A stretch of 64,000 nt of DNA. Origin: Xanthomonas sacchari (lineage in GTDB: Bacteria; Pseudomonadota; Gammaproteobacteria; Xanthomonadales; Xanthomonadaceae). The notes under the pieces were generated by a model. That model saw nothing but the letters and a program-made list of their open reading frames with translations. It had not been told where the DNA came from and made no database searches. Shown piece by piece: positions 33,666-44,849 of the stretch; position 1 is the first letter of the stretch, and every line of letters starts with the position of its first letter. The position numbers and the translations under genes were made by a program. Location of the stretch: assembly GCF_040529065.1 (NCBI RefSeq), contig NZ_CP132343.1, positions 930,001 to 994,000 of the forward strand. The letters run 5' to 3'.

Positions 33666-35146
33666 CCCGCGCCATGTCGCTGTCGCAACTGCTGCCGGGC
33701 GTGGCGCTGGCGCATGACGTGCAGGTGTCCGGGCTGGTCATGGACAGCCGCGCGGTGCGCCCGGGCGATGCCTTCGTGGCGATCGCCGGCTTCGGCGCGC
33801 ATGGCCTGGGCTTCGTCGAGCAGGCGCGCGCCAACGGCGCGGTCGCGGTGCTGTACGACCCGCCGGCCCCGGCCGAACTGCCGGCGCCGGCCGATGCGAT
33901 CGCGGTGCCGGGCCTGCGCGCGCGCATGGGCGCGATGGCCGACCAGTTCCACGGCCATCCGTCGCAGACCATGACCATGGTCGGGGTCACCGGCACCAAC
34001 GGCAAGACCTCCACCGTGCAACTGCTGACGCAGGCCTGGCACCTGCTGGGCACGCGCAGCGGCAGCATCGGCACGCTCGGCGCCGGCCTGTACGGGCAGG
34101 TGCAGCCGACCGGCTTCACCACGCCGCTGGTGCTGCCGCTGCACGCGCTGCTGGCGCAGTTGCGCGACGCCGGCGCGCAGGCGGTGGCGATGGAAGTCAG
34201 CTCGCACGCGCTCGACCAGGGCCGCGTGGATGCGGTGCATTTCGACGTGGCCGTGTTCACCAATCTCACCCGCGACCATCTCGACTATCACGGCGACATT
34301 GCCAGTTACGGCGCCGCCAAGGCGCGCCTGTTCGCCACGCCGGGGCTGAAGTCGGCGGTGGTCAACCTGGACGATGCGTTCGGCCGCGAGTTGCTGGGCA
34401 CGCTGGATCCGGCGCTGCGCCGCATCGCGGTCAGCTCGCGCGGCCAGGATGGCGCCGAGGTGCGCGCCGAGGCGCTGCGCCTGGACGCGCGCGGCATCGG
34501 CTTCACCCTGGCGATCGGCGAGGAGCGGCATCCGCTGCAGTCGCCGTTGCTGGGCCGTTTCAACGTCGACAACCTGCTGGCCGTGGCCGGCGCGCTGCAT
34601 GCGCTGGACGTGGCGCCGGTGCGCATCGCCGCCACCCTGGCGCAGTTGCAGCCGATCCGCGGGCGCATGAACCGGCTTGGCGGCGATGGCGCGCAGCCGC
34701 TGGTGGTGGTCGATTACGCACACACGCCCGACGCGCTGGAGCAGGCGCTGCAGAGCCTGCGCGCGCACGCGCAGGGCCGCATCACCTGCGTGTTCGGCTG
34801 CGGCGGCGAGCGCGACACCGGCAAGCGCCCGCAGATGGCGGCGATCGCGCAGCGTCTGGCCGAGCGCGTGGTGGTCACCGACGACAACCCGCGTGGCGAG
34901 GACGGCGATGCCATCGTCGCCGACATCCTGGCCGGTTTCGACGGCATGCAGGCGGTGCAGGTGCAGCGCGACCGCGCGCAGGCCATCGCCATGGCGGTGG
35001 CCGATGCCGGTGCCAAGGACATCGTGCTGATCGCCGGCAAGGGCCACGAGCCCTACCAGGAGATCGCCGGCGTGCGCCATGCATTCGACGATACCGAGGT
35101 CGCCGCGCACGCCCTGCGCGCGCATGCGACGGAGGCGGCCCGATGA
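33662..35146 (+). CDS. murE: UDP-N-acetylmuramoyl-tripeptide synthetase (meso-diaminopimelate-adding) MurE
   Basis: MurE adds the third residue of the stem peptide in the cytoplasm. The 494-residue protein has the Mur ligase P-loop [11 protein letters not shown], the carbamylated-Lys region, and [25 protein letters not shown] in the central domain. The C-terminal domain has TDDNPRGED, whose DNPR motif marks the meso-diaminopimelate-adding type. The GTG at 33662 overlaps the ftsI stop; an in-frame ATG at 33674 is an alternative. It overlaps murF by 4 bp. Confidence 0.97.
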   Translation: MTRAMSLSQLLPGVALAHDVQVSGLVMDSRAVRPGDAFVAIAGFGAHGLGFVEQARANGAVAVLYDPPAPAELPAPADAIAVPGLRARMGAMADQFHGHPSQTMTMVGVTGTNGKTSTVQLLTQAWHLLGTRSGSIGTLGAGLYGQVQPTGFTTPLVLPLHALLAQLRDAGAQAVAMEVSSHALDQGRVDAVHFDVAVFTNLTRDHLDYHGDIASYGAAKARLFATPGLKSAVVNLDDAFGRELLGTLDPALRRIAVSSRGQDGAEVRAEALRLDARGIGFTLAIGEERHPLQSPLLGRFNVDNLLAVAGALHALDVAPVRIAATLAQLQPIRGRMNRLGGDGAQPLVVVDYAHTPDALEQALQSLRAHAQGRITCVFGCGGERDTGKRPQMAAIAQRLAERVVVTDDNPRGEDGDAIVADILAGFDGMQAVQVQRDRAQAIAMAVADAGAKDIVLIAGKGHEPYQEIAGVRHAFDDTEVAAHALRAHATEAAR

Positions 35147-36636
35147 AGCGCCTGCCGTTGTCGATGATCGCGCACTGGGCCGGCGCCGAACTGCATGGTG
35201 ACGATGTGGCGATCGACGTGATCAGCCACGACACCCGCAGCCTGGCCGCCGGCAGCCTGTACGTGGCGCTGCGCGGCGAGCGTTTCGATGGCCACGCCTT
35301 CGTCGCCGACGCCGCTGCGCGCGGCGCCAGCGCACTGCTGGTGGAGCGCGTGCAGCCGCAGATCGAACTGCCGCAGATCGTCGCCGCCGACACCGAGCTG
35401 GCGCTGGCGCGGATCGCCGCCGGCATGCAGCGCGGCCGCGCCACCCGCGTGGCCGCGATCACCGGCAGCAACGGCAAGACCAGCGTCAAGGCGCTGCTGC
35501 TGGCGATCCTGCAGCATGCTTGCCGCATCGACGGCGGCAGCGTCTACGCCAACCCCGGCAACCGCAACAACGAGATCGGCCTGCCGCTGGCGGTGATCGA
35601 GGCGCCGGACGACGCCGACTACGCGATCTACGAAATGGGCGCCGGCAAGCCGGGCGACATCGCCTATCTCACCGACATTGCGCCGCCGCAGGTGTCGCTG
35701 GTCAACAACGTCGCCGCCGCGCACCTGGAGCGCATGGGCAGCCTGCTTGGCGTGGCGCAGACCAAGGGCGCCATCTACACCGCGCTGCCGGCCGACGGCA
35801 CCGCGGTGATCAATGCCGACGACGCCTTCGGCCTGTGGTTCGAGCAGCGCCTGCCGACCGGCGAGGCGCGGCCGCAGGTGCTGCGCTTCGGCCTGCAGCC
35901 GGGCGCCGAGGTCGGTGCCGCGCAGATCCGCATGGCCGCCGACCGCACCCAGTTCGTGCTGACCACGCCGCGCGGCGACGTCGAGGCGACGCTGCCGCTG
36001 CCGGGTCGGCACAATCTGCAGAACGCCCTGGCCGCCGCCGCGCTGGCGCTGGCGCTGGGCGTGGCCCCGGCGCGCATCGCCGCCGGCCTGGCGCAGGTGC
36101 AGCCGGTCCCCGGCCGGCAGATCACCCACACGCTGCCCGACGGCGCGGTGCTGATCGACGACAGCTACAACGCCAACCCCGGCTCGCTGGCCGCGGCGAT
36201 CGATGCGCTGGCCGCGGCCGGCGGCGAGCGCTGGCTGGTGCTCGGCGACATGCGCGAACTCGGCGCCGACGCCGCAGCCCTGCACGCCAGCGGCGGGCGC
36301 CGCGCGCGCGACGCCGGGCTGACCCGGCTGTACGCGCTCGGCCCGCTCAGCGCCCACGCCGCGCAGGCCTTCGGCGAGAACGGCAGGGTGTTCGACAGCC
36401 ATGCGGCGCTGATCGAGGCGCTGCAGCGCGACCTGGCGGCCGTGGCCGCGACGCGACATACGCAGGATCAAGAGCAGGAATCGAAGCAGATGCATGAGAC
36501 CACCGGCGCGCCGTCGCATGGCGCGCTCCAGCCGGCCCCGGCCACGCTCCTCGTCAAGGGCTCGCGCGGCAGCGCCATGGACACCGTGGTCCGCGCGCTG
36601 CTGAACCAGGCACAGGAGGCGCCGCATGCTGCTTGA
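35143..36636 (+). CDS. murF: UDP-N-acetylmuramoyl-tripeptide--D-alanyl-D-alanine ligase MurF
   Basis: MurF adds the D-Ala-D-Ala dipeptide to complete the cytoplasmic peptide. Motifs are the N-terminal [27 protein letters not shown], the P-loop [29 protein letters not shown] and [16 protein letters not shown]. At 497 residues it is some 45 longer than E. coli MurF. Part of the excess is a polar segment at about 440-468 ([19 protein letters not shown]...), just before the conserved [17 protein letters not shown] end. The ATG overlaps the murE stop by 4 bp and the gene overlaps mraY by 11 bp. Confidence 0.96.
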   Translation: MKRLPLSMIAHWAGAELHGDDVAIDVISHDTRSLAAGSLYVALRGERFDGHAFVADAAARGASALLVERVQPQIELPQIVAADTELALARIAAGMQRGRATRVAAITGSNGKTSVKALLLAILQHACRIDGGSVYANPGNRNNEIGLPLAVIEAPDDADYAIYEMGAGKPGDIAYLTDIAPPQVSLVNNVAAAHLERMGSLLGVAQTKGAIYTALPADGTAVINADDAFGLWFEQRLPTGEARPQVLRFGLQPGAEVGAAQIRMAADRTQFVLTTPRGDVEATLPLPGRHNLQNALAAAALALALGVAPARIAAGLAQVQPVPGRQITHTLPDGAVLIDDSYNANPGSLAAAIDALAAAGGERWLVLGDMRELGADAAALHASGGRRARDAGLTRLYALGPLSAHAAQAFGENGRVFDSHAALIEALQRDLAAVAATRHTQDQEQESKQMHETTGAPSHGALQPAPATLLVKGSRGSAMDTVVRALLNQAQEAPHAA

Positions 36637-37711
36637 ACTCGCCCGCTGGCTGCAGCAGCTCGAAAGCATGTTCGGGCTGTTCGGCTATCTGACCTTCCGC
36701 GGCATCCTCGCGGCGCTGACCTCGCTGTTCCTGTCGCTGTGGCTGGGCCCGGCGGTGATCCGCAAGCTGGCGCAGTTCAAGGGCGGCCAGCCGATCCGCC
36801 AGGACGGCCCGCAGACCCACTTCTCCAAGGCCGGCACCCCGACCATGGGCGGCTCGCTGATCCTGCTCACCGTGCTGCTGTCGGTGCTGCTGTGGGGCGA
36901 CCTGCGCAACCGCTACGTGTGGCTGGTGCTGGCGGTGATGCTGGCGTTCGGCGTGATCGGCTGGTACGACGACTGGATCAAGATCGTGCGCCGCGACCCG
37001 AACGGGCTGAAGTCGCGCTGGAAGTACCTGCTGCAGTCGATCTTCGGCCTGGCCGCCGGCCTGTTCCTGTACTACACCGCCGATGTGCCGGCGGCGATCA
37101 CCTTCTATATCCCGATGTTCAAGTCGATCGCGCTGCCGCTGGCGGGGATCAGCTTCGTCGCCATCGCCTATTTCTGGATCGTCGGCTTCTCCAACGCGGT
37201 CAACCTGACCGATGGCCTGGACGGCCTGGCGATCATGCCGACCGTGTTGGTGGCCTGCGCGCTGGGCGTGTTCGCCTATGCGTCGGGCAACGCGGTGTTC
37301 TCCGCCTACCTGAAGATCCCCACGATTCCCGGCGCCGGCGAACTGATCATCATCTGCGCGGCGATCGCCGGTGCGGGCCTGGGCTTCCTGTGGTTCAACA
37401 CCTATCCGGCGATGGTGTTCATGGGCGACATCGGCGCGCTGGCGCTGGGCGCGGTGCTGGGCACCATCGCAGTGATCGTGCGCCAGGAACTGGTGCTGGT
37501 GATCATGGGCGGCGTGTTCGTCATCGAGACCCTGTCGGTGATGATCCAGGTCGCCTCGTTCAAGCTCACCGGCAAGCGTGTGTTCCGCATGGCGCCGATC
37601 CACCACCACTTCGAGCTGAAGGGCTGGCCGGAGCCGCGGGTGATCGTGCGCTTCTGGATCATTTCGGTGGTGCTGGTGCTGGTCGGCCTGGCCACGTTGA
37701 AGGTGCGCTGA
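36626..37711 (+). CDS. mraY: Phospho-N-acetylmuramoyl-pentapeptide transferase MraY
   Basis: MraY links the UDP-muramoyl pentapeptide to undecaprenyl phosphate, making lipid I. The 361-residue protein has ten or so membrane helices and the family's conserved loops: [40 protein letters not shown] (the acidic DD motif), [14 protein letters not shown], and [20 protein letters not shown] with the HHH motif. Length equals that of E. coli MraY. It overlaps murF by 11 bp. Its TGA shares one base with the ATG of ftsW (TGATG), so the two genes are coupled. Confidence 0.98.
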   Translation: MLLELARWLQQLESMFGLFGYLTFRGILAALTSLFLSLWLGPAVIRKLAQFKGGQPIRQDGPQTHFSKAGTPTMGGSLILLTVLLSVLLWGDLRNRYVWLVLAVMLAFGVIGWYDDWIKIVRRDPNGLKSRWKYLLQSIFGLAAGLFLYYTADVPAAITFYIPMFKSIALPLAGISFVAIAYFWIVGFSNAVNLTDGLDGLAIMPTVLVACALGVFAYASGNAVFSAYLKIPTIPGAGELIIICAAIAGAGLGFLWFNTYPAMVFMGDIGALALGAVLGTIAVIVRQELVLVIMGGVFVIETLSVMIQVASFKLTGKRVFRMAPIHHHFELKGWPEPRVIVRFWIISVVLVLVGLATLKVR

Positions 37712-39030
37712 TGAACGACGCCGCTCGCCAAGCGACCCGCCTGGAGGCCATCGGTGGCCGCTACGACCCGTGGCTGCTCGGCGCCGCGGTGGCGCTGGCG
37801 TCGCTGGGCGTGGTGATGGTCGGCTCCAGCTCGATCGAGCTGACCACCAGCCCGTTCTACTACCTGAGCCGCCACCTGCTGTTCCTGGCCGGCGGCATCG
37901 GCCTGGCGTTCTGGGCGATGCGCACCGAGCTGAAGAACATCGAGCAGTACAACCAGTTGCTGCTGCTGGCCTGCTTCGGCCTGCTGCTGGTGGTGTTCGT
38001 GCCCGGCCTGGGCAGTACGGTCAACGGCGCGCGGCGCTGGATCAACCTGGGCATCTCGCGCTTCCAGACCGTGGAAGCGGTGAAGGTGCTGTACATCGTG
38101 TGGCTGTCCAGCTACCTGGTGCGCTTCCGCGACGAGGTCAACGCGACCTGGCCGGCAATGCTCAAGCCGCTGGGCGTGGCGGTGGCGCTGGTCGGCCTGC
38201 TGCTGCTGCAGCCGGACTTCGGCTCCTCCACGCTGCTGCTGGCGATCACCGCCGGCATGCTGGTGCTGGGCGGGGTGAACCTGCCGCGCATGTCGATGCC
38301 GATCGTGATCGGCCTGCCGGTGTTCGCCTTCATCGCGATCCTCGAGCCGTATCGCCTGCGCCGCATCACCTCGTTCCTGGATCCGTGGGCCGACCAGCTC
38401 GGCTCCGGCTACCAGTTGTCCAATGCGTTGATGGCGGTGGGCCGCGGCGAACTGTTCGGGGTCGGCCTCGGCGGTTCGGTGCAGAAGCTCAACTACCTGC
38501 CGGAAGCGCACACCGACTTCATCTTCTCGGTCATCGCCGAGGAACTGGGTTTCGTCGGCGTGTGCCTGATCATCTCGCTGTACGCGCTGCTGGTCGGTCG
38601 CGCGTTCTGGCTGGGCATGCGCTGCGTGGAGATGAAGCGCCACTTCTCCGGCTACATTGCCTTCGGCATCGGCCTGTGGATCAGCCTGCAGAGCTTCGTC
38701 TCGGTCGGCGTGAACCTGGGCATCCTGCCGACCAAGGGCCTGACCCTGCCGCTGATCTCCGCCGGTGGCTCCAGCGTGCTGATGACCTGCGCGGCGATGG
38801 GCCTGCTGCTGCGCGTGTCCTACGAACTCAACCGCGCCGAGCGCCAGGTGGCGCTGGTGCGCAGCGACGCGGCGATGCCGGTCAAGCAGACCGTGGACAA
38901 CGCCGAAGACCTGCAGGCCGCACGCGAGGCCAGCGCCAGCGCGGTCGCCGCGGCGATCCAGGGTGCACCGGGGCGCGGCACCAGCCGCATGCAGCCGCGG
39001 GTCGAACCCACCTTCGGGAGGCTCGGATGA
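37711..39030 (+). CDS. ftsW: Septal peptidoglycan polymerase FtsW
   Basis: FtsW is the SEDS-family glycosyltransferase that polymerises lipid II at the division site with FtsI. The 439-residue protein has about ten membrane segments and the SEDS motifs [24 protein letters not shown] (with the functional Asp), [22 protein letters not shown], and [20 protein letters not shown]-terminal Ala-rich cytoplasmic tail of about 60 residues ([18 protein letters not shown]...) is unusual in length. ATG at 37711 shares a base with the mraY stop. The gene overlaps murG by 4 bp. Confidence 0.97.
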   Translation: MNDAARQATRLEAIGGRYDPWLLGAAVALASLGVVMVGSSSIELTTSPFYYLSRHLLFLAGGIGLAFWAMRTELKNIEQYNQLLLLACFGLLLVVFVPGLGSTVNGARRWINLGISRFQTVEAVKVLYIVWLSSYLVRFRDEVNATWPAMLKPLGVAVALVGLLLLQPDFGSSTLLLAITAGMLVLGGVNLPRMSMPIVIGLPVFAFIAILEPYRLRRITSFLDPWADQLGSGYQLSNALMAVGRGELFGVGLGGSVQKLNYLPEAHTDFIFSVIAEELGFVGVCLIISLYALLVGRAFWLGMRCVEMKRHFSGYIAFGIGLWISLQSFVSVGVNLGILPTKGLTLPLISAGGSSVLMTCAAMGLLLRVSYELNRAERQVALVRSDAAMPVKQTVDNAEDLQAAREASASAVAAAIQGAPGRGTSRMQPRVEPTFGRLG

Positions 39031-40265
39031 GCGCGGTGCAGGGCGATCGTCCGGTGATGATCCTCGCCGGCGGCACCGGCGGGCACATCTTCCCCGCGCT
39101 GGCCGTGGCCAAGGTGCTGCGTGCGCGCGGCGTGCCGGTGGTGTGGCTGGGCGCGGCCGGGCGCATGGAAACGCGGCTGGTGCCGGAGCACGGCATCGAG
39201 CTGGACACGATCGAGATCGGCGGGCTGCGCGGCAAGGGCGCGCTAGCCCTGTTCGGCGCGCCGGTGCGGGTGATGCGGGCGGTGCGCGCCGCCGGCTTCG
39301 TGCTGCGCCGGCGGGCGCCGCGCGCGGTGATCAGCTTCGGTGGCTTCGCGGCCGGCCCCGGCGGCCTGGCCGCGCGGCTGCTCAAGCTGCCGCTGCTGGT
39401 GCACGAGCAGAACCGCGCGCCGGGCCTGACCAACAAGGTGCTGGCGCGGGTCGCGCGGCGCGTGCTGACCGGCTTCCCCGGCAGCTTCGCCACGCGCGAG
39501 GAGGCGGTGGGCAACCCGGTGCGTGCCGAGATCGCCGCGCTGGCGCCGCCGGCGCAGCGCCTGGCCGCGCGCCACGGCGCGCCGCGGCTGCTGGTGCTGG
39601 GCGGCAGCCAGGGCGCACGCGTGCTCAACCAGGCGTTGCCGCAGGCGCTGGCCGCGCTCGGCGTGGCCGTCGAGGTGCGCCACCAGTGCGGCGAAGCGCT
39701 GCGCGAGGAAGCCGCGCGCGCCTACGCCGACGCCGGCGTCGCCGCCAGCGTCGAAGCCTTCATCGGCGACATGGCCGCCGCCTACGCCTGGGCCGACCTG
39801 GTGGTGTGCCGCGCCGGCGCATCGACCCTGGCCGAACTGTGCGCGGTCGGCATCGGCAGCGTGCTGGTGCCGTTCGCCGCCGCCGTCGACGACCACCAGA
39901 CCCGCAACGCCGAATACCTGGTCGAGCGCGGCGCCGCCGTGCTGCTGAAGCAGGACGACGCCCTGGCCGGCCACCTGCAGCGCGTGCTGCGCGACCTGCT
40001 GACACAGCCGGCGCAGCGCCTGGCGATGGCCGAGGCCGCGCGCCAGCTGGCCAAGCCGGATGCGGCCGAGCGGATTGCGGACATCGTGCTCGAAGAAGCC
40101 GGGAGTCGGGATTCGGGATTGGGGATTGGCAAAAAGCAGGAGCACAAGCAGGACACCATGCAGACACCCGTACAACGTGCAGCGCTGCGGCAACCAGCCG
40201 CCAGCGACACGAATCCCCAATCCCGAATCCCCAATCCCGGCACCTCCACCGGAGGTGCCCTGTGA
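39027..40265 (+). CDS. murG: UDP-N-acetylglucosamine--lipid I transferase MurG
   Basis: MurG adds GlcNAc to lipid I on the inner face of the membrane, giving lipid II. Motifs are [19 protein letters not shown] at the start, [44 protein letters not shown] and [16 protein letters not shown]. The normal end is near [14 protein letters not shown]. Then 50-odd extra residues, including [16 protein letters not shown] and [10 protein letters not shown], are read from a heptamer inverted repeat, so the 412-residue protein is longer than E. coli MurG (355). It overlaps ftsW and murC by 4 bp each. Confidence 0.96.
   Translation: MSAVQGDRPVMILAGGTGGHIFPALAVAKVLRARGVPVVWLGAAGRMETRLVPEHGIELDTIEIGGLRGKGALALFGAPVRVMRAVRAAGFVLRRRAPRAVISFGGFAAGPGGLAARLLKLPLLVHEQNRAPGLTNKVLARVARRVLTGFPGSFATREEAVGNPVRAEIAALAPPAQRLAARHGAPRLLVLGGSQGARVLNQALPQALAALGVAVEVRHQCGEALREEAARAYADAGVAASVEAFIGDMAAAYAWADLVVCRAGASTLAELCAVGIGSVLVPFAAAVDDHQTRNAEYLVERGAAVLLKQDDALAGHLQRVLRDLLTQPAQRLAMAEAARQLAKPDAAERIADIVLEEAGSRDSGLGIGKKQEHKQDTMQTPVQRAALRQPAASDTNPQSRIPNPGTSTGGAL
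40101..40238. repeat. Heptamer inverted repeat inside the 3' end of murG
   Basis: GGGAGTCGGGATTC and GGGATTGG units (40101-40129) face GAATCCCCAATCCC units (about 40211-40238). The whole element lies in the murG frame and encodes its C-terminal extension. murC starts 24 bases after the right arm, which keeps the four-base murG-murC overlap intact. Confidence 0.82.
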
Positions 40266-41698
40266 TTCGCCGTCTCCACGACACCGGCGATCTGGTCCGC
40301 GCATTCCCGCGCGTGCACTTCGTCGGCATCGGCGGTACCGGCATGAGCGGCATCGCCGAGGTCATGCTGACCCTGGGCTATGAGGTCTCCGGCTCGGACA
40401 ACGCCGACAACGCGGCGACCCGGCGCCTGGTCAAGCTCGGCGCACGGGTGATGCGCGGGCACTCGGCAGCCAACGTGCTCGGCACCGACTGCGTGGTGGT
40501 GTCCAGCGCGATCCGCGAAGACAACCCGGAACTGATGGAAGCGCGCAGCCAGCGCATCCCGATCATGCCGCGCGCGGCGATGTTGGCCGAACTGATGCGC
40601 TTCCGCCGCGGCATCGCGGTGGCCGGTACCCACGGCAAGACCACCACCACCAGCCTGGCCGCGGCGGTGCTCAGCGAAGGCGGGCTGGACCCGACCTTCG
40701 TGATCGGCGGCCAACTGCTCGCCGCCGGCGCCAACGCCAAGCTCGGCGGCGGCCAGTGGCTGGTGGCCGAGGCCGACGAAAGCGACGGCAGCTTCCTGCG
40801 CCTGAACCCGCTGATCTCGGTCATCACCAACATCGATGCCGACCACCTGGAGAACTACGGCAACGATTTCGCCCGGGTCCAGGCCGCATTCGCCGAGTTC
40901 CTTCAGCGCCTGCCGTTCTACGGCCTGGCGGTCTTGTGCATCGACGATCCGGAAGTGGCCGCGCTGGCGGCGAAGACGCCACGCCATGTGATGAGCTACG
41001 GCCTCAGCGAGAACGCCGACGTGCGCGCCGAGGACGTGGTCCAGGACGGCCCGCGCATGCGCTTCACCTTGCGCCTGCCGGAAGGCAGCAGCATCCCGGT
41101 GACCCTGGCGTTGCCAGGTCGGCACAACGTGCTCAACGCGCTGGCCGCCGCCGCCATCGGCTGGCAGCTGGGCGTGGCGCCGGAGGCGATCGCCAGCGCG
41201 CTGCAGAGCTTCGCCGGCATCGGCCGCCGCTTCAACGATCTGGGCGAAGTGACCACCGCTGGCGGCGCGCGCGTGCGCGTGGTCGACGACTACGGCCACC
41301 ACCCGCGCGAACTGGCCGCGGTGTTCGCCGCCGCCCGCGGCGGCTGGCCCGACAAGCGCCTGGTGGTCGCGTTCCAGCCGCATCGCTACAGCCGCACCCG
41401 CGACCAGTTCGACGCGTTCGCCGCGGTGCTGTCGGAAGTGGACGCGCTGGTGCTCAGCGAGGTCTACCCGGCCGGCGAGGCGCCGATCCCGGGGGCAGAC
41501 GCACGCTCGCTGGCCCGCGCGATCCGCGCGCGCGGCCGCAGCGAGCCGGTGGTGGTCGGCCAGGTCGGCGAACTCGACAGCGTGCTGCCGGACGTGCTGC
41601 AGGACGGCGACCTGCTGCTGATGATGGGCGCGGGCGACATCGGCTACGTCGCCCAGCACATCGCCCAGCACGGCTTCGCCGGCGGAGCGGACGCATGA
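40262..41698 (+). CDS. murC: UDP-N-acetylmuramate--L-alanine ligase MurC
   Basis: MurC starts the stem peptide by adding L-Ala to UDP-MurNAc. The 478-residue protein has the Rossmann-like N-terminal domain [19 protein letters not shown], the P-loop [27 protein letters not shown], and [11 protein letters not shown], then [11 protein letters not shown] and [13 protein letters not shown] at 40262 overlaps the murG stop (GTGA). The stop in turn overlaps the ATG of ddl. murB, which often sits between murC and ddl in other bacteria, is absent here. Confidence 0.98.
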   Translation: MIRRLHDTGDLVRAFPRVHFVGIGGTGMSGIAEVMLTLGYEVSGSDNADNAATRRLVKLGARVMRGHSAANVLGTDCVVVSSAIREDNPELMEARSQRIPIMPRAAMLAELMRFRRGIAVAGTHGKTTTTSLAAAVLSEGGLDPTFVIGGQLLAAGANAKLGGGQWLVAEADESDGSFLRLNPLISVITNIDADHLENYGNDFARVQAAFAEFLQRLPFYGLAVLCIDDPEVAALAAKTPRHVMSYGLSENADVRAEDVVQDGPRMRFTLRLPEGSSIPVTLALPGRHNVLNALAAAAIGWQLGVAPEAIASALQSFAGIGRRFNDLGEVTTAGGARVRVVDDYGHHPRELAAVFAAARGGWPDKRLVVAFQPHRYSRTRDQFDAFAAVLSEVDALVLSEVYPAGEAPIPGADARSLARAIRARGRSEPVVVGQVGELDSVLPDVLQDGDLLLMMGAGDIGYVAQHIAQHGFAGGADA

Positions 41699-42636
41699 GC
41701 GCGCAGACCCTGCCGCCGCCGCGCGTCACCGACCCGGCCGCGTTCGGCCGCGTCGCCGTGCTGCTCGGCGGCACGTCCAGCGAACGCGAGGTGTCGCTGA
41801 ACTCCGGCGCCAACGTGCTCGAGGCGCTGCGCAGCCGCGGCGTCGACGCGCAGCCGGTGGATGGCATTCCTGCCTTGCTCGAGCGCATCCGCGCTGGCGA
41901 GGTCGATCGCGTCTTCAACATCCTCCACGGCGGCGACGGCGAGAACGGCGTGCTGCAGGGCCTGCTGCGCGCGCTGCAGGTGCCGTTCACCGGCCCCGAC
42001 GTGCTCGGCAGCGCGCTGACCCTGGACAAGATCCGCACCAAGCAGGTGTGGATCGCCGCCGGCCTGCCGACCCCGGGCTTCGCCCGCATCGACGCCCAGG
42101 CCGACCTGGCCGCGGCCGCCGCCGCGCTGGGCTACCCGCTGTTCGTCAAGCCGGCCTGCGAAGGCTCCAGCGTCGGCGTGTTCCGCGTGCTGTCCGAGGC
42201 CGACCTGGCGCCGGTGCGCGCCTTCGCCGCCGACTACCGCGGCGAACTGCTGATGGAGCAGATGGTGCAGGGCGAGGAATACACCGTCGGCATCCTCGGC
42301 GACGTCGCGCTGCCGTCGATCCGCATCGTCCCCGCCGGCGACTGGTACGACTACCACGCCAAGTACATCGCCGAGGACACCCAGTACCTGTGCCCGGGCA
42401 TGCAGGGCGAGGACGAGACCGAGATCCGCCAGCTCGCGCTGCAGGCCTTCGCCGCCGCCGGCTGCAGCGGCTGGGGTCGCGTGGACGTGATGCGCGACCG
42501 CGTGCGTGGCCTGCAGCTGATCGAGGTCAACACCGCCCCGGGCATGACCAGCCACTCGCTGGTGCCCAAGGCCGCCGCGCAACTGGGCGTGGATTTCGCC
42601 GGCCTGTGCTGGCGCATCCTGGAGCAGACGCTGTGA
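41695..42636 (+). CDS. ddl: D-alanine--D-alanine ligase
   Basis: Ddl makes the D-Ala-D-Ala dipeptide used by MurF and is the target of D-cycloserine. The 313-residue ATP-grasp protein has [20 protein letters not shown] with the substrate-binding Glu and Ser, [17 protein letters not shown], the ATP-grasp strand [16 protein letters not shown], and [20 protein letters not shown]. It is the DdlB type by context. ATG at 41695 overlaps the murC stop. A heptamer inverted repeat occupies the 121-bp gap to ftsQ, so the tight overlap pattern of the cluster is broken here. Confidence 0.97.
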   Translation: MSAQTLPPPRVTDPAAFGRVAVLLGGTSSEREVSLNSGANVLEALRSRGVDAQPVDGIPALLERIRAGEVDRVFNILHGGDGENGVLQGLLRALQVPFTGPDVLGSALTLDKIRTKQVWIAAGLPTPGFARIDAQADLAAAAAALGYPLFVKPACEGSSVGVFRVLSEADLAPVRAFAADYRGELLMEQMVQGEEYTVGILGDVALPSIRIVPAGDWYDYHAKYIAEDTQYLCPGMQGEDETEIRQLALQAFAAAGCSGWGRVDVMRDRVRGLQLIEVNTAPGMTSHSLVPKAAAQLGVDFAGLCWRILEQTL

Positions 42637-42640
42637 AGCC

Positions 42641-42737
42641 GGGAATCGGGAATCGGGAATCGGGAATGGGTAACAGCGGTGCCGCGTGCGCGGCCGCTTG
42701 TGCCTTCCCCATTCCCCATTCCCGATTCCCCAATCCC
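42641..42737. repeat. Heptamer inverted repeat between ddl and ftsQ
   Basis: Three GGGAATC units and a GGGAATG (42641-42670) face CCCCATTCCCC/GATTCCCCAATCCC units (about 42707-42737) around a spacer of roughly 37 bases. It starts five bases after the ddl stop, without entering the coding region. Confidence 0.82.
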
Positions 42738-42757
42738 GCGCACCGAAAGGTGCGCCC

Positions 42758-43612
42758 ATGAACGCCTCCCTGCGCATCCTCGCCTGGCTGCTGGCGCTGG
42801 CCCTGGTCGCGCTGCCGATCGTAGCCGTGCTCAACGGTTGGGTCGGGGCCGAGCGCTGGCCGCTGAGCCGGTTGCAGGTGAGCGGCGACTTCAAGCGCGT
42901 GTCCGCCGAGCAGTTGCGCCAGGTGGTGCTGCCGTACGCGCGGCGCGGCTTCTTCGCGGTGCGGCTGCAGGATGCGCAGGACGCGATCGAGCGCCTGCCG
43001 TGGGTGGAGAGCGCACGCGTGCGCAAGCGCTGGCCGGACGTGCTGGAAGTGCGCGTCGTCGAGCACCGCCCGTTCGCGCGCTGGGGCGAAGACCGCATGC
43101 TGTCCGAGCAGGGCCGCATCTTCGCCCTGCCCAACGAACTGCGCGACGTGGCGCTGCCGCACCTGGCCGGCCCCGACGCCAAGGCCGCCGACGTGGTCGC
43201 GCTGTACAACGCCTCGCGCGCGCTGTTCGCCCCGGTCGGCCTGCCGGTGCAGGGCGTGGCCCTGGACGCGCGCGGCAGCTGGTCGCTGGCGCTAGGCAAC
43301 GGCGTGCAGGTGGTGGTCGGCCGCGACGACGCGCGCGCCCGCCTGGAGCGCTTCGCCCGGGTGCTGCCGCAATTGCTGCAGCCGGGCCAGCCGCCGCTGG
43401 CGCGCGCCGATCTGCGCTACACCAACGGATTCACCGTGGCATGGGTACCCGAGAGCAAAGAGCCGAGTAAGGAGCCGGGCAAGGAGAAGAAGCCTGCGGC
43501 GCCGGCCCAGCCCGCGCGGCACGCGGCACTGGCCGACCCTCCATCCCATCGCGAGAGCCCGCTCTTCTCCCTTCCCCATTTCCGATTCTCTATTCCCGGC
43601 TCCAAGACATGA
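42758..43612 (+). CDS. ftsQ: Cell division protein FtsQ
   Basis: FtsQ is the bitopic hub that recruits FtsB-FtsL and then FtsW-FtsI. The 284-residue protein has one membrane helix (about 8-28), a POTRA domain starting LSRLQVSGDFKRVSAEQLRQVV, and the conserved LPWVESARVRKRWPDVLEVRVVEHRPFARWGE, followed by the beta domain. The C-terminus (about residues 230-284) is Lys/Pro-rich and ends FSLPHFRFSIPGSKT, partly read from a lone heptamer arm at about 43574-43601. ATG at 42758 follows GAAAGG. It overlaps ftsA by 4 bp. Confidence 0.95.
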   Translation: MNASLRILAWLLALALVALPIVAVLNGWVGAERWPLSRLQVSGDFKRVSAEQLRQVVLPYARRGFFAVRLQDAQDAIERLPWVESARVRKRWPDVLEVRVVEHRPFARWGEDRMLSEQGRIFALPNELRDVALPHLAGPDAKAADVVALYNASRALFAPVGLPVQGVALDARGSWSLALGNGVQVVVGRDDARARLERFARVLPQLLQPGQPPLARADLRYTNGFTVAWVPESKEPSKEPGKEKKPAAPAQPARHAALADPPSHRESPLFSLPHFRFSIPGSKT

Positions 43613-44844
43613 ACCGCAAAGGCGACAAATCCCTCATCGTTGGACTGGACATCGGCACCTCCAAGGTCGTCGCGCTGGTCGGCGAATACTCGCCCGGCAA
43701 CCCGATCGAGGTGATCGGCATCGGTTCGCATGAGTCGCGCGGGCTCAAGCGCGGCGTGGTCGTGGACATCGAATCCACCGTGCAGTCGATCCAGCGCGCG
43801 ATCGAGGAAGCCGAGCTGATGGCCGGCTGCGAGATCCGCTCGGTCTACGCGTCGATCTCCGGCAATCACGTGCAGTGCAAGAACTCGCCGGGCATCGTCC
43901 CGATCCGCGACGGCGAGGTGACCTGGAACGACCTGGACCGCGTGCTGGAAGCGGCCAAGGCGGTGGCGATCCCGGCCGACCAGCGCATCCTCCACGCGAT
44001 CCCGCGCGAGTACGTGCTGGACGATTCGCAGGAAGGCATCCGCAACCCGGTCGGCATGACCGGCGTGCGCCTGGAGGTGCACGCGCACCTGGTGGTGTGC
44101 GCGCAGTCGGCCGCGGCCAACATCAGCAAGTGCGTGCAGCGCTGCGGCCTGCAGGTGGACGACCTGATCCTGTCCTCGCTGGCGTCTTCGGTGGCAGTGC
44201 TGACCGCCGACGAGCGCGAGCTGGGCGTGGTGCTGGTGGACATGGGCGCCGGCACCACCGATCTGGCGGTGTTCGTGCAGGGCGCGATCTGCCACACCGC
44301 CTCGCTGCCGATCGCCGGCGACCACGTCACCAACGACATCGCGCACATGCTGCGCACGCCGACCCCGGAAGCCGAGCAGATCAAGGTGCGTTACGCCTGC
44401 GCGCTGGCGCAGCTGGCCACCGCGGAAGAAAGCATCCAGGTGCCCAGCGTCGGCGACCGTCCGCCGCGGCGCATGCCGCGCCATTCGCTGGCGCAGGCGG
44501 TGCAGGGCCGCTACGAGGAAATCTTCGAGATGGTGCAGGCGGAACTGCGCCGCTCCGGCTTCGAGGAACTGGTACGCGCCGGCATGGTGCTGACCGGCGG
44601 CGCCTCGAAGATGGAAGGCGTGGTCGAACTGGCCGAGGAAATGGTGCAGATGCCGGTGCGCGTGGGCATTCCCCAGCACGTCACCGGCCTGGGCGAAGTC
44701 GTCGGCAACCCGGTGCACGCCACCGGCGTGGGCCTGCTGCTGATGGGCAGCCAGATCGAGCACCCGCGCCGCCCGTCGCTGCCGACCGGCCGCGCCGGCA
44801 GCTTGTTCAAGAAATTGAAGAACTGGTATCGCGGCGAGTTTTGA
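43609..44844 (+). CDS. ftsA: Cell division protein FtsA
   Basis: FtsA is an actin-like ATPase that tethers FtsZ to the membrane and recruits later division proteins. The 411-residue protein has the phosphate-1 motif GLDIGTSKVVALVGE, domain 1C (AEHLMAG-like region with IRSVYASISGNHV), DMGAGTTDLAVF as phosphate-2, and VLTGGASKMEGVVELAEE as the adenosine motif. The C-terminal amphipathic membrane-targeting helix is SLFKKLKNWYRGEF. The ATG overlaps ftsQ. A 294-bp gap with several heptamer repeat arms separates it from ftsZ, a wider gap than is common. Confidence 0.97.
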   Translation: MNRKGDKSLIVGLDIGTSKVVALVGEYSPGNPIEVIGIGSHESRGLKRGVVVDIESTVQSIQRAIEEAELMAGCEIRSVYASISGNHVQCKNSPGIVPIRDGEVTWNDLDRVLEAAKAVAIPADQRILHAIPREYVLDDSQEGIRNPVGMTGVRLEVHAHLVVCAQSAAANISKCVQRCGLQVDDLILSSLASSVAVLTADERELGVVLVDMGAGTTDLAVFVQGAICHTASLPIAGDHVTNDIAHMLRTPTPEAEQIKVRYACALAQLATAEESIQVPSVGDRPPRRMPRHSLAQAVQGRYEEIFEMVQAELRRSGFEELVRAGMVLTGGASKMEGVVELAEEMVQMPVRVGIPQHVTGLGEVVGNPVHATGVGLLLMGSQIEHPRRPSLPTGRAGSLFKKLKNWYRGEF

Positions 44845-44849
44845 GGGCC

